Positions 1 to 11,300 of a stretch of DNA of 24,860 nt are shown here, in pieces; within the stretch, counting starts at the first letter, position 1, and each line of letters begins with the position of its first letter. This stretch comes from an uncultured Planctomycetaceae bacterium (GTDB lineage Bacteria; Planctomycetota; Planctomycetia; Planctomycetales; Planctomycetaceae). The stretch is taken from NCBI GenBank assembly GCA_903921605.1, contig CAIXQV010000040.1, positions 1-24,860 of the forward strand, written 5' to 3'. Under the pieces are notes generated by a model, which was given only the letters and a program-made list of their open reading frames with translations, had not been told where the DNA came from and did not search any database. Made by a program: the position numbers and the translations under genes.

Positions 1-279
1 CGTACACCATTCGCTCAGGGTTCCGACGGACGCGACCATAATCAATACGGCTTCTCCATGTGGATGGCTGGTGGTGGAATCAAAGGTGGAACGATCTACG
101 GAGCCACTGATGAATTCGGTTACAAAGTCGTCGAAAACAAGGCCGAGATCCACGACATGCATGCCACGATGCTGCATTTGATGGGGATGGATCACGAACG
201 AGTGACCTACCGTTTCGGTGGCCGCGACATGCGTCTGACCGATGTCCATGGAGTCGTGCTTAAGGACGTGCTGAGCTGA
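1..279 (+). CDS. DUF1501 family protein, C-terminal fragment (5' end outside window)
   Basis: The reading frame is open from the first base, so this is the last 92 residues of a longer protein. It shows the conserved C-terminal block of DUF1501 proteins (sulfatase/alkaline-phosphatase-like fold): a [20 protein letters not shown] stretch, then [12 protein letters not shown], then an [20 protein letters not shown] segment, ending in a [11 protein letters not shown] motif. DUF1501 proteins are abundant in Planctomycetes, are usually exported through a Tat signal (not visible here), and are often encoded next to DUF1549/DUF1553 proteins. Their substrate is generally unknown. Any partner gene would lie upstream, outside the window. 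A weak hairpin (GAGTTC/GAACTC arms, 295-317) without a T-run follows the stop. The family call is firm; substrate and role are not inferable. Confidence 0.9.
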   Translation, partial: RTPFAQGSDGRDHNQYGFSMWMAGGGIKGGTIYGATDEFGYKVVENKAEIHDMHATMLHLMGMDHERVTYRFGGRDMRLTDVHGVVLKDVLS

Positions 280-402
280 CTCAATTTCGCTCAAGAGTTC
301 TGACTCCAGGTGAACTCAGACCCTGCGTGAATAGACATTCCGACCGCCATTGCGTCAGAATCCCGGTTGACGACTCTGTGCATATCTTTAGAGGATCAAG
401 CT

Positions 403-1431
403 ATGTCTCCAAAGGCTGAGACAATCCCTGTTGACCATCAGGAGCGCGCGGCGCGGCTGGTGGACGCATGTCGAAGAATCCGTGAACAGGTGGGACGCAT
501 TGTTGTCGGACAGGAAGATGTCGTCGAACAATTGCTGATAGCGATTCTGGCACGCGGACATTGCCTTCTCGAAGGTGTCCCGGGACTGGCCAAGACACTG
601 ATGGTGAAATCTCTGGCGGAGTCCATGAGTCTTTCGTTTCATCGGATCCAATTTACTCCCGACCTGATGCCGGCTGACATCACCGGTACAGACATCATTC
701 AGGAGAATCGAGAAACCGGCCATCGCGATCTGGTCTTCGACAAGGGTCCAATCTTTACGCAGATGCTGCTGGCGGATGAAATCAATCGTACTCCGCCGAA
801 AACACAGGCCGCGCTGCTGGAAGCCATGCAGGAGCACGAAGTCACCGTTGGCGGAACAACCTATCGTCTCGATGAACCATTTTTCGTACTGGCGACTCAG
901 AACCCCATTGAACAGGAAGGCACTTACCCGCTTCCGGAAGCGCAGCGGGATCGCTTTTTGTTTAATGTGATCGTCGACTATCCCAGCCGGGATGAAGAAG
1001 GTGAGATCATCGATCGCACAACTTCAACCATGTCCGCCAAACCACAGCCGGTGGTTTCCGGTGCGGAGATCATCGAGTACCAGCAGACCGTCCGTCTCGT
1101 TCCTCTGCCGGAACACGTCAAGAATTTCGTGCTGGATCTTGTGCGATCCGCCAGACCGAAAGATCCCACAACAGCATCATGGGTTCGTGATCTGATTGAC
1201 TGGGGACCAGGACCAAGAGCCTGTCAGCAACTTGTGCTGGCGGCTAAAGCTCGCGCGTTGCTGCATGGTCGACACCATGTGACTCGCGATGACGCGGAAG
1301 CCCTGGCGTTCCCTGTTCTGCGACATCGCATCGTGCCGACGTTCAACGCCGAAGCAGAAGGCGTCAGTGTCGATGACATCATTCGGCGACTGTTGCGTGA
1401 ATTGCCAAAAGCCTCGAAGCAGTTGCTCTAA
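403..1431 (+). CDS. MoxR-family AAA+ ATPase
   Basis: A 342-residue AAA+ ATPase of the MoxR type, the usual length for the family. Walker A is GVPGLAKT at about residues 58-65, and Walker B is LLADEINR at about 122-129 followed by [15 protein letters not shown], a MoxR signature. The sensor-1 region reads [21 protein letters not shown]-terminal helical lid follows. MoxR ATPases act as chaperone-like factors for maturation of membrane or periplasmic complexes, usually with DUF58 or VWA-domain partners. The ATG at 403 is preferred because GAGG (391-394) lies 8 nt upstream; an in-frame TTG at 367 would add 12 residues without a clear ribosome site. The DUF58 gene begins 21 bp after the stop, so the two are almost certainly cotranscribed. 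No further Bat-type gene follows, so the client is unknown. Confidence 0.95.
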   Translation: MSPKAETIPVDHQERAARLVDACRRIREQVGRIVVGQEDVVEQLLIAILARGHCLLEGVPGLAKTLMVKSLAESMSLSFHRIQFTPDLMPADITGTDIIQENRETGHRDLVFDKGPIFTQMLLADEINRTPPKTQAALLEAMQEHEVTVGGTTYRLDEPFFVLATQNPIEQEGTYPLPEAQRDRFLFNVIVDYPSRDEEGEIIDRTTSTMSAKPQPVVSGAEIIEYQQTVRLVPLPEHVKNFVLDLVRSARPKDPTTASWVRDLIDWGPGPRACQQLVLAAKARALLHGRHHVTRDDAEALAFPVLRHRIVPTFNAEAEGVSVDDIIRRLLRELPKASKQLL

Positions 1432-1452
1432 GCGATCCGCCGGAAAGATCTC

Positions 1453-2358
1453 ATGGCACACGTATCAGACTTACTGTCAGGCGGCGATATCGCTCGATTC
1501 TCCAGCCTGCAGATTCTCGCCAAGGGAGTGGTCGAAGGCTTCTGTTCAGGACTCCATCGTTCGCCTCACAAAGGCTTCAGCGTGGAGTTCAAGGAGCATC
1601 GGTCGTATGTTCCCGGCGACGATATCCGCACGATCGACTGGAAGCTGTTCGGTAAAACAGATCGACTCTATATTCGTGAATACGAAGAAGAAACGAACCT
1701 GCGTTGCACGATCCTGCTGGATTCCAGTGGCTCAATGGCTTACACCGGATCACGCAGCAACGGACTCAGCAAACACGCTTACGCTGTTCGTACGGCCGCT
1801 TGCCTGACTTATCTTCTGTTGCAGCAACAGGACAGCGTAGGACTTGTGACTTTTGACAAGCAGGTGCGTCGCTACATTCCTCCGCGAGCACGACCCAAAC
1901 ATCTGCAAGTGATCATTAACGAACTGACAGCCCAGAAGCCGGAGTTCGAAACGGAATTGGGCACCGTGTTTCACGAGATGGTCTCAAAGCTTCACCGCCG
2001 AGGTCTTGTGGTCATCATCTCGGACCTGTTCGGTGACGTTGATCAGCTTATGAAAGCATTGGCTCATTTTCGCCACTCAAATCATGAGATCCTGATCTTC
2101 CAGATCTGGGACCCGGATGAACTTGATTTTCCGTTCCGGCAATGGACTCAGTTCGCTTCGCTCGAATCAGCAACGAATCGGCATCTGGTGGATCCAGCTC
2201 AGATTCGTCGGGCTTATCTCGAGAAGCTGGCTCAGTTCCGAGAGCAACTAACCAACGGATGTAATCGGCATCGCATCAGTTTGGTTCCACTGACGACCGA
2301 TCAGCCTCATGCGGACTCGCTGGCCGCATTTCTTTCCTATCGGCGTAAAGGTCGCTGA
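1453..2358 (+). CDS. DUF58 domain-containing protein (MoxR partner)
   Basis: A 301-residue protein with the DUF58 core at about residues 44-80 ([20 protein letters not shown], then [11 protein letters not shown]). A von Willebrand A-like part follows, carrying a MIDAS-type DSSGS metal site at residues 90-94 and a later [10 protein letters not shown] strand with Asp191. No membrane segment is apparent, so this is the short soluble form rather than the membrane-anchored one. DUF58 proteins are found next to MoxR ATPases and are thought to bind the ATPase or its client; the biochemical activity is not established. GGAAAG just upstream supports the ATG start. It is the second gene of a two-gene unit. 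Beyond its stop lies a structured intergenic region and then the convergent PSD1 gene. Confidence 0.93.
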   Translation: MAHVSDLLSGGDIARFSSLQILAKGVVEGFCSGLHRSPHKGFSVEFKEHRSYVPGDDIRTIDWKLFGKTDRLYIREYEEETNLRCTILLDSSGSMAYTGSRSNGLSKHAYAVRTAACLTYLLLQQQDSVGLVTFDKQVRRYIPPRARPKHLQVIINELTAQKPEFETELGTVFHEMVSKLHRRGLVVIISDLFGDVDQLMKALAHFRHSNHEILIFQIWDPDELDFPFRQWTQFASLESATNRHLVDPAQIRRAYLEKLAQFREQLTNGCNRHRISLVPLTTDQPHADSLAAFLSYRRKGR

Positions 2359-2416
2359 CAGGAAGCTGCTTCTGTCGATCCCTTAACAGGTAGGTACGGT
2401 GGGCTGCTGACATACT

Positions 2417-2489
2417 CGTTTAACGGCAAGCAGGCGTCGTTGCCCGATTTCGCCTGCGCCCGCGGCTCGCCGTTAAGCGAAAACGCTTA
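2417..2489. repeat. Nested palindrome between convergent genes (bidirectional terminator or REP-like element)
   Basis: Outer arms CGTTTAACGGC (2417-2427) and GCCGTTAAGCG (2469-2479) are complementary over 11 nt with one G-T wobble. Inner arms GCAGGCG (2430-2436) and CGCCTGC (2451-2457) are perfectly complementary. The right outer arm can instead pair downstream: TAAGCG (2474-2479), an AAAA loop, then CGCTTA (2484-2489). The element sits between the stop codons of the DUF58 gene and the opposing PSD1 gene, with no T-run on either side. A bidirectional termination or 3'-end stabilising role is plausible, and so is membership in a dispersed palindromic repeat family; one copy cannot decide. Confidence 0.6.
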
Positions 2490-2503
2490 CAGCGATCTCG
2501 ACC

Positions 2504-4942
2504 TCAATCGACGAAATGAAACTCATTCAGCCCCAGCAACGCCTGCAGGTAATCATTCCAACGGGCTGCCTGTTCAGCGTCAGACGCCGTGCTGCTATCC
2601 TGTAGGTACTGTGTTGAAAGCTCCAGTTCCTGAGCATTGGGTTCGCGAGCGAACAACAGCCGATAACAGGTCCGCAATCGCTCCTTCTGATCAGCAACTG
2701 GCCGCAGCCTTTCGTAAAGGGCTGACGATTGTTGTTCCATCCATGCGGAGTTCAGAACAAACAGTTGCTGCAACGGTGTCGTCGTCCGATCGCGCCGAGG
2801 ACTGTGAGAACTGGCCTCCGGAAAATCATGCATTCGCAACATCGGATGCAGTTCTTCTCGCTCGACCTTCACGTAAATTGTGCGACGCACATTATTGAGA
2901 TCATCGATTGACTGTGAAGGACCTCCCATTTTCAGGTCCAGTTTTCCACAGACAGCAAGCGTCGCGTCGCGCCACATTTCGATGTCCAGCCGACGGCGAT
3001 TAGATCTCCACAAGAAATGGTTGGCCGGATCGACAACGTTACCATCTTCTCGAAATGCTGCGGACTGCCGATAGGCCGCCGACAGAAGTATCTCGCGATG
3101 CAGCCATTTCAGGTCCCATCCATGACTCACAAACTCTGCGGCCAGATATTCCAGCAGCTCCGGATGTGTTGGCCGATCTCCCTGAACACCAAAGTCGCTC
3201 GGAGTACGAACCAGTCCGGCATTGAAATGCTGATCCCAAATGCGGTTAACAATGACCCGGGCCACCAACCCGTGTGACTTCGTCAACAGCGATTCCGCCA
3301 GTTCGGCTCGACCACTGCCCTTTGTGAATCGCGACTCTTCAACCGGTTGAAAGACTTTCAGAAAACGCCTCGGTACGATTTCACCGGGATTCGACGGATT
3401 ACCCCGGCGAAACACCGGAAGATCTCGAAACTCACCTTCACGATATTCAAGCCGCGTTCGATCGGCTCCGTCCGGCTGCACATACAGACTGGCTTCTCGC
3501 AACACATGAGCCCAGGGCAGTTCGACATTCGGATTCGCAGCCTTCAGATCAGCGATCTGCTTTTCGACAGCTTCTGCTTCAGGAGATTTCTGCTCCTTGA
3601 GTGGCTTCAATTTGACTTCAAGATCCTTGATCTGTTGCCGAACAGCCTTCACGGCCGCGACTTCCGACGCTGGCAGCAACGGTCGTTCATCAAGTTGAGA
3701 ACTCGCAAAGACTCCTGCCAGTCCGTAATAATCCTGTGTCGAGATCGGATCAAACTTGTGGTCATGACATCGAGCACAGGAGACCGTCAGTCCCAGAAAC
3801 GTTCGAGAAACCGCATCGATCCGTTCATCCCATTCATCAGCAACGATCTGCTCAATCACCGAGGGAGCAAGTGCCAGCTCCTTCCAATAGGTTGGACTAA
3901 GGCCGATGAATCCGAGTGCGGCCAAATCGGCTGGCTGCGTTTCTGGAATCAGATCGGCCGCGAGTTGCAGTCGGAGAAACTGGTCATAAGGCATGTTCTG
4001 ATTGAATGCCTGAACGACCCAGTCACGATACATCCAGCCTCGATCTGTCGGACTTTGCCAGTCAGGAGTGAAGTCCGTGTATCTCGCCAGATCCAGCCAC
4101 ACTCTCGCCCAGCGCTCGCCGAAATGGGGTGACGCGAGTAATCGATCAACAGCTTTTTCGATCGCATCAGGCGACTGATCATTGACGAACACATCCAGCT
4201 CCTCAGGAGTCGGTGGCAAGCCAATAACATCAAATGTGAGCCGTCTTAGCAGAGTCGCGCGGTCAGCTTCCGGATTGGGAGCCAGCTTGTGGTCGTTCAA
4301 CCGTGCAAGAATAAAGGCATCGAGAGGACGCTGAACCCAGTCACTTTCTCCTACTGCTGGAATTGGAGCAGAATTCAGAGGCTGAAACGACCAGAACTGC
4401 CGTGCAGTTTCATAGTCGATTTCATGGGTGGCTGGTCTCGGAGCCACTTTGTATTCCGGCAAAACCGCACCGTCACTGATCCATCGCTCAAACACAGCGA
4501 TTTCTTCATCGGGCAGTTTTCCTTCCGGTGGCATCTGGAGATCGACATCGGAATAGCGAACCGTGTGCAGCAGGAGACTCTTCGCAGGCTCTTTCATTGA
4601 GGTGATCATCCCTCGACTACCACCGGACGCGATGCCTTCTGCCGTATCCAGAATCAGGCTTCCGTTGTCGGGCCCTTTTTCAGTCGAGTGACATTCATAA
4701 CAGCGTTTCGCCAGCAAGGGCCGAACGACGGTTTCAAAGTACTCCAGCTTCGCCGGATCTGCCTGCGTGACACTGGCGCCGCTTGACTGGATTGCGGTAC
4801 GATCATCTGAAAAGACGATCCCGCAGAAGAAAGAACTCGTTAAGAAGATCCATCCGCACAAGTTCAGCGAAAGATGAGTTCCAGCGAGTTGCGACATAGG
4901 ATCTCTGCCAAAGTCAAAACTGGACCACGGACCTGAAACCAT
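2504..4942 (-). CDS. PSD1 / DUF1549-DUF1553 protein with PSCyt1 heme-binding motif
   Basis: An 812-residue exported planctomycete-type protein. A hydrophobic signal-like segment at about residues 24-45 is followed by the PSCyt1 cytochrome-c-like domain, with CYECH (81-85) and the downstream MPPEGKLPDEE motif whose Met137 is the likely distal heme ligand. DUF1549 covers about 180-410 (FWSFQPL, then LLRRLTFDVIGLPPTPEELD) and contains a second CxxCH, CARCH (389-393). A charged helical, probably coiled-coil segment lies at about 424-470. DUF1553 fills the C-terminus (SHGLVARVIVNRIWDQHF, then TPSDFGVQG). Function is unproven; a surface electron-transfer or polysaccharide-related role is often suggested. 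The usual DUF1501 partner is not adjacent. The start is uncertain: an in-frame ATG at 4897 gives a 797-residue form beginning MSQLAG, with the hydrophobic stretch closer to the N-terminus. Confidence 0.93.
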   Translation of the reverse strand: MVSGPWSSFDFGRDPMSQLAGTHLSLNLCGWIFLTSSFFCGIVFSDDRTAIQSSGASVTQADPAKLEYFETVVRPLLAKRCYECHSTEKGPDNGSLILDTAEGIASGGSRGMITSMKEPAKSLLLHTVRYSDVDLQMPPEGKLPDEEIAVFERWISDGAVLPEYKVAPRPATHEIDYETARQFWSFQPLNSAPIPAVGESDWVQRPLDAFILARLNDHKLAPNPEADRATLLRRLTFDVIGLPPTPEELDVFVNDQSPDAIEKAVDRLLASPHFGERWARVWLDLARYTDFTPDWQSPTDRGWMYRDWVVQAFNQNMPYDQFLRLQLAADLIPETQPADLAALGFIGLSPTYWKELALAPSVIEQIVADEWDERIDAVSRTFLGLTVSCARCHDHKFDPISTQDYYGLAGVFASSQLDERPLLPASEVAAVKAVRQQIKDLEVKLKPLKEQKSPEAEAVEKQIADLKAANPNVELPWAHVLREASLYVQPDGADRTRLEYREGEFRDLPVFRRGNPSNPGEIVPRRFLKVFQPVEESRFTKGSGRAELAESLLTKSHGLVARVIVNRIWDQHFNAGLVRTPSDFGVQGDRPTHPELLEYLAAEFVSHGWDLKWLHREILLSAAYRQSAAFREDGNVVDPANHFLWRSNRRRLDIEMWRDATLAVCGKLDLKMGGPSQSIDDLNNVRRTIYVKVEREELHPMLRMHDFPEASSHSPRRDRTTTPLQQLFVLNSAWMEQQSSALYERLRPVADQKERLRTCYRLLFAREPNAQELELSTQYLQDSSTASDAEQAARWNDYLQALLGLNEFHFVD

Positions 4943-5363
4943 ACGTTGTCATCCTGAGAGGATCCTTCGAGGCCGACACTGAATGTTTTCACGACCAGTG
5001 TACCACCATTCTATTTTGTCTGAGCGTTAGAACGCAAACTGCATTTGAGATTCGCAACGGCTTACCTGATCGTTCTTTACCGCAGAGTCTTCGCACACGC
5101 AACGTACTTCGGGATTCTCAGATCCGGCATATTCAAAAGGTGTATCCCGCCTGTTGCAGCGGCAGCGGAAGTTTATTGTTTTCGCGGCCAGTCTATCTGA
5201 CGGCGTGCGATGACTTCGGGAGCCGTGCGCTAGATCCTGCGCTGCGAGTTGAGTTGCGTGAGGTAAGCCTGCCCAAGCTGCTTTCTTCCGTATGCCCGAT
5301 CCTAACAAGGGCGTGAACTCACTTCATTTATCCCCAATTGCCCTGGCTGACGAGAGATTCACA
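4943..5363. other. Divergent intergenic region upstream of PSD1 gene and giant repeat gene
   Basis: This 421-bp gap separates the divergent PSD1 (minus) and giant repeat (plus) genes. I see no convincing gene in it. A 93-codon minus-strand frame (5027-5308) resembles no family I know. An in-frame ATG at 5292 could lengthen the giant protein by 24 residues but lacks a clear ribosome site. A candidate promoter for the PSD1 gene is listed separately. I could not pick a convincing promoter for the giant gene. Confidence 0.6.
5008..5037 (-). promoter_or_regulatory. Candidate sigma70-like promoter for the PSD1 gene
   Basis: Read on the minus strand, TTGCGT (5037-5032) and TAGAAT (5013-5008) are separated by 18 nt. 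The -10 box matches the TATAAT consensus at five of six positions and the -35 at three of six. It lies 66 nt before the longer possible start of the PSD1 gene. Planctomycete promoters are poorly defined, so this is only a candidate. Confidence 0.3.
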
Positions 5364-8300
5364 ATGCCGCGGAAAAGTCTGATTTCGTTTCTGAATCTGT
5401 TTTCATTCCGATTTCTGCAGAAGGAATCGACTCGTCGCCGCAAGTCTCGAAATCGTCTGATTGGGACTCGCCCTTCAGCGATAGAATCACTCGAAGCTCT
5501 GGAAGATCGCACTCTTCTCAGCGTATCGGTAACACTGGCGACAACATCTTTGTCTGCTTCGGCAACAGAAGTTGTCATCAATGGTACGGACTTTGATCCG
5601 ATCGTCTCTAACAACACCGTAACGTTCAACAAAGGAGCCATCGGTGTCGTGACGGCTGCAACAGCTACGTCGTTAACGGTAACGTTTACGACCGAGCCGT
5701 CCTCGGCAGGAAATCTTACCGCAATCGTCACGTCCAATAGTGTTAGCAGCGGCTCGGCTGTCCAGGTTGCTACCGTCATTCCTGACGTGATCAGCAATCC
5801 GGCCAGTATTCCCGCCAATGAAACCACGCTCCTGATCGATGGCGATGGCTTTGACACAACGGCTTCAAACAACACAGTCACGTTTAATAATGGAGCTGTC
5901 GGCACTGTTTCTGCGGCAACTGCGACTTTACTGACTGTGACGCTGACCACGCCCCCCACCACAGCCGGCCCACTGAATGCGACCGTAGTGACAAATGGTG
6001 CCAGTGGCGCAGCAACGCAGGTTGCTACTGTTGCACCAGTCGTGACAAGCAGCTCTGCATTTCTTGCTGCAAACCTCAACACGGTAATCATTGCGGGCCT
6101 GGGATTCGACACAACGGCAGCGAATGATTCAATTACTTTCGATAATGGAGCTGTCGGGGCAATCACTGCCGCCACAGCCACTTCATTAACTGTGAACCTG
6201 ACAACTCGCCCGGTGACCGCAGGTAGTTTCACGGCCGTCGTGACCAGCAACGGAGTCAGCAGTGGTGCTCCGGTTCAAGTAGCACTCGTGACACCGGTAG
6301 TTACGTCGTCAACGGCACAGGTTGCGGCAAATGCATCGACGATCACCGTCAGCGGCTTTGGATTTGACCCGACCGTCGCAAGTAACGCGGTCACACTGAA
6401 CAATGGCGCGGTCGGCACCATCACATCGGCAACGCCAACCTCAATGACGGTTTCGTTTTCAACGAAGCCCTCCACCGCGGGCAGTTTGACGGCGATTGTC
6501 ACAACGAATAGTCAGAACAGCGGAAGCGCCACCCAAATCGCGGCTATCACGCCCGTGGTCACCAGCAGTACAGCAAGCCTCGCTGCAAATGCAGCCACGG
6601 TTGTGATCGCGGGCCTGGGTTTCGACACGACTGCGGCTAACAATACCGTTGTGTTGAGCAGTGGAGCCGTCGGGACCGTTATCTCGTCCACTGCGACGTC
6701 GATGACTGTTGGGTTTGATACTTCTCCCGAGACGATGGGCAGCTTGACCGCCGTTGTCACGACTAACAGCCTCGGGAGTGGCTCTGGCGTGCAGGTGGCC
6801 ACCGTCAAACCTGTTGTGACCAGCAGCACCTCGAACCTTCTGGCCAATGTCGCGACGATGACCATCAACGGCTTTGGATTTGATTCGACAACGCCATCAA
6901 ATAATACCGTTCAGTTCAACAACGGAGCCGTCGGTACTGTAACTGCGGCTACGGCCACTTCTCTGACAATCAGCTTCTCAACGAAACCCAAAGCCGCCGG
7001 AAGTCTGACGGCGATCGTGACCACAGGCGGACAAACCAGTGGCACTGCAGCTCAGGTGGCTACCGTTAAACCGGTGATCACCAGCAGTACAGCTGCTTTA
7101 GCAGCGAGCTCCAACACTCTGACAATCAGCGGCTTTGGCTTTGATCCAATCGCTTCCCGCAACACCGTTGTCCTGAACAACAGCGCTGTAGGGACCGTGA
7201 CTTCTGCAACAAACACTTCGCTGACAGTCACGTTTTCAACGCGGCCGGCCACAGCCGGTAGTCTGACGGTCATCGCAACAACCAATAGCCAGAACAGTGG
7301 TTCAGCGTTGCAAGTCGCCAGCATTACTCCCGTCGTCACCAACAGCACGGCCAGCCTTCTCGCAAATGCGTCCACAATCACGATAAACGGATTCGGATTT
7401 GATCCGACAGCAGCGAATAACTCAGTAACTTTGAACAACGGTGCCGTGGGTACGATCGCGTCTGCGACTGCCACATCACTCACCGTGACACTGACCACGA
7501 AACCGACGAAGGCAGGTAGTCTTACCGCCATCGTGACCACCAATTCCGAGACCAGCGGCTCCGCAACTCAGGTAGCAACCGTGACGCCGGTTGTATTGGC
7601 CAATACCGGCAACATCCTGAGAGCAAACGCGACGACACTGACGATTATCGGAAGCGGATTCGACACCACGCTGGTCAACAACACGGTTACTTTTAACAAC
7701 GGTGCTGTTGGATCTGTCTCTGCTGCAACTGCAACAACCCTGACTGTGTCACTAACCACTCTGCCAACTTCTGTTGGAAACCTGTCAGCCATTGTTGTCA
7801 CAAACAGTGTGTCGAGTGGCGCATCGGTGATCGTGGCATCGGTTGTCCCGTCCGTCTCGGTAATCACCTCTGGCCTCACAGCCAATGCGAGCACGGTAAC
7901 AATCGCAGGTCTGGCCTTTAGTACGACCGCATCGCAGAACACTGTTGTGTTCAACAACGGAGCTGTCGGCACTGTAACTGCCGCAACAGCAACATCACTG
8001 ACGGTTACTTTGACTACCAAACCGGCGGCTGCGGGCAGCCTGACAGCCATCGTAACGACGAACAGCAAGTCCAGTGGAGCAGCGGTTCAGGTAGCAACGG
8101 TCACTCCCGTGATTACATCGGCCAGCACAAATCTGGCAGCAAATGCCAGTACTGTCTCGATCAGCGGTTTTGGATTTCATACGGTACCAAGCCGAAACGT
8201 AGTCACCTTTAATAACGGAGCGGTGGGGGTTGTGACTGCCGCAACTGCTACTTCGCTGACTGTTACGTTTTCAACCAGACCGACGGCCGCAGGAACTCTC

Positions 8301-11300
8301 ACCGCATCCATTACTTCGAACAGCATCGTCGGCAGTTCGGGCGTTTCGATTGCACTTGTGAGACCAGTTGTTACTACCAATACAACAGCTCGTTTGGCTG
8401 CGAACACCAGCACTCTGATCATCACGGGCGTTGGATTCTCCACCACCGCAGTTAACAACGCTGTAGTCTTCAACAATGGCGCTGTGGGGACTGTCACGGC
8501 GGCAACGGCCACAACCCTCACCATCAACCTGACAACCACCCCCACTTCAGCGGGTAGTTTGACAGCGATCGTCACAACGAATAGTCAGGGCAGCGGAGCA
8601 GCCGTGCAGGTCTCCACCGTTGTTCCTGTCGTGACGAGCAGCACTTCGAGCCTGCTTGCTGACGCCACAACGCTGTCCATCAGCGGGTTCGGCTTTGACA
8701 CTGCCGCCGCCAACAACACGGTTGTCTTCAACAACGGTGCTGTGGGGACCGTCACTGCAGCAACAACCACTTCACTGACAGTTACGTTCAGTACAAAACC
8801 GACATCACCTGTGGCATTGACGGCAATCGTCACCAGCAACAGCGTCAACAGTGGTGCGGCAATTCAGGTAGCAACTGTCTTCCCCGTCGTCACAACCAGC
8901 ACAACGACAGTCACTGCCAATGCGACATCCTTAACCATCAGCGGATTGGGATTCGACTCGGTCGCAGCTAACAACACAGTGACCTTTAACAACGGGGCTG
9001 AAGGCACTGTCACATCTGCATCTGCGACATCACTCACCGTTACTTTCACAACTAACCCCACAGCGGCAGGGTCGCTGACTGTGGTCGTCGAGTCGAATTC
9101 ACTTTCAAGCGGCTCCGCTGTCGAGATCGCGAGTATCGTTCCCGTGGTGAGTGTCGAAACATCAAACTCCATCACGGCAAACACAAACACACTGACGATC
9201 AATGGTATTGGGTTTGATACAACAGCCTCCAACAATACCGTGACGTTCAACAACGGAGCAATCGGCACCGTCGATTCCGCGACAGCCACAACTCTTTCAG
9301 TGACATTTACCACTTTGCCTGCCACTGCCGGACCTTTGACGGCAGTGGTCACCACAAACGGGATGAGCAGCGGATCCGCAATCCAGGTCGCCACAATAAT
9401 CCCTGTCGTTACGGCCAGCAGCGTCAGCCTCGCAGCCAATGCCACGACAATCACGATTGCTGGTTTCGGATTTGATCCCGTAGCTCTTAACAATACCGTC
9501 GTATTCAATAATGACGCGATAGGTACCGTCACAACGGCGACAGAAACTCTTCTGACGATTACGCTCTCCACTTCTCCCACAACAGCCGGTGACCTGACAG
9601 CAGTGGTCACCACCAATACTCTGGACAGCGGGACAGCGATAAAGGTCGCCACTGTGATTCCTGTGGTGACCAGCAGCACAACGAATTTGACCGCCAGTGG
9701 ATCAACGCTGGTAATCAATGGATTTGGTTTCGACCCGACAGTGGCGAAGAATACCGTGACTCTGAACAATGGAACTGTGGGCGATGTGACCGCAGCCAGT
9801 GCAACTTCGATCACGATCACGTTCTCTACAAAACCGGCAACGGCGGGTTCGTTGACAGTCGTCGTCACCACGGGCGGAATCAGCAATGCCGCACCAGTTC
9901 AAGTGGCTTCTGTTACACCAGTGATTACAAGCAGTGCCGTGAGCCTGGCAGCTAATGTAACAACGTTGACAATCAATGGATTCGGCTTTGACCCGACCGC
10001 AGCCAATAACACAGTCGCACTGACGAACGGAGCCATCGGCACAGTCACGGCAGCAACAACCAAGTCACTGACCGTGAATCTGACGACGCGGCCGACGGCA
10101 GCTGGTTCCGTGAGTGCAGTCGTGACCACAAACTCTCTGACCAGCGGTTCGTCCACTCAGGTTGCGACGTCTGTCCCCGTGGTAAGCAGTTCTGCAACCA
10201 GTCTGGCCGCCGAACAGACTTCTATGACAATCAACGGATTTGGCTTCGACACAACCGCCGCGAACAACACCGTTGTCTTTAACAATGGTGCTGTAGGAAC
10301 GGTTACGTCAGCGACCGAGACGGCGCTCACTATCACCTTTTCTACTCGGCCCGCGACTGCGGGTGATTTGACTGCCGTTGTCACGACAAACAGTATCAGT
10401 AGTGGGGCGGCCGTCAATGTCGCCACCGTGACCCCTGTTGTAACGACCAACACGGCGCACGTTGCGGTGAATGCCGCTACTATGGTTATCAATGGCTTTG
10501 GTTTTGACGCAGTCGCCGGAAACAACTCTGTTGTCCTGAACAATGGAGCGGTGGGAACAGTCACAGCCGCATCCACAACTTCAATTACTGTCACGTTTTC
10601 TTTCAGTCCCGGCTCCGGAAGCTTGACTGCTATTGTCACTACAAACGGGATCAGCAGCGGATCCGCAGTGCAGGTGGCGAATTCCCGTCCGGTCGTAACC
10701 AGCAGCACTGTGAACCAGTCGGCCAGTGCGACGACGGTCACGATTAATGGATTCGGCTTTAATCCAACGGCCGCACAAAATCTTGTGGCCTTCAACAACA
10801 ATGCGATTGGCACAGTGACAACTGCCACAAAGACGTCGCTTGTTGTGACATTCTCGATCAACCCCAAAACCGCCGGCAGCTTGACGGCCATCGTTGTCAC
10901 AAACGACATTGCCAGCGGCACAGCAGTTCAGGTCGCAACCGTTGTACCCGTGGTAACCAGCAGTACATCAAATCTGGCGGCTACGGCAACCACTCTGACA
11001 ATCAACGGTCTGGGTTTTGATCCCGTCGCTAACCGAAACTCTGTCACTTTCAACAACGGAGCGGTCGGTACAGTGACCGCTGCGACAACGTCTTCTCTGA
11101 CTGTCACTCTGTCAACAAAGCCAACAACAGCGGGAAGCCTGACTGCAGTCGTGACGACAAACAGCATCAGCATTAGTACGGCAGTGCAGGTGGCAACGGT
11201 CACACCTGTCGTCACCGCGACCAACGGTAATCTCCTGGCAAACGCGGCCACACTGACGATTACCGGTTTCGGATTCTCACCAACTCCAGCCAATAACACA

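Noticed and set aside
2440..2898. 152-codon plus-strand open frame
   Set aside because: It overlaps the 3' end of the PSD1 gene on the other strand, whose family is certain, and it starts inside the intergenic palindrome. No recognisable content.
3347..4132. 261-codon plus-strand open frame opposite the PSD1 gene
   Set aside because: Lies wholly within conserved DUF1549/DUF1553 coding sequence on the minus strand; no family resemblance.
5027..5308. 93-codon minus-strand open frame in the divergent gap
   Set aside because: No clear ribosome site, atypical Cys/Arg-rich composition and no recognisable motif; it overlaps the likely promoter region.
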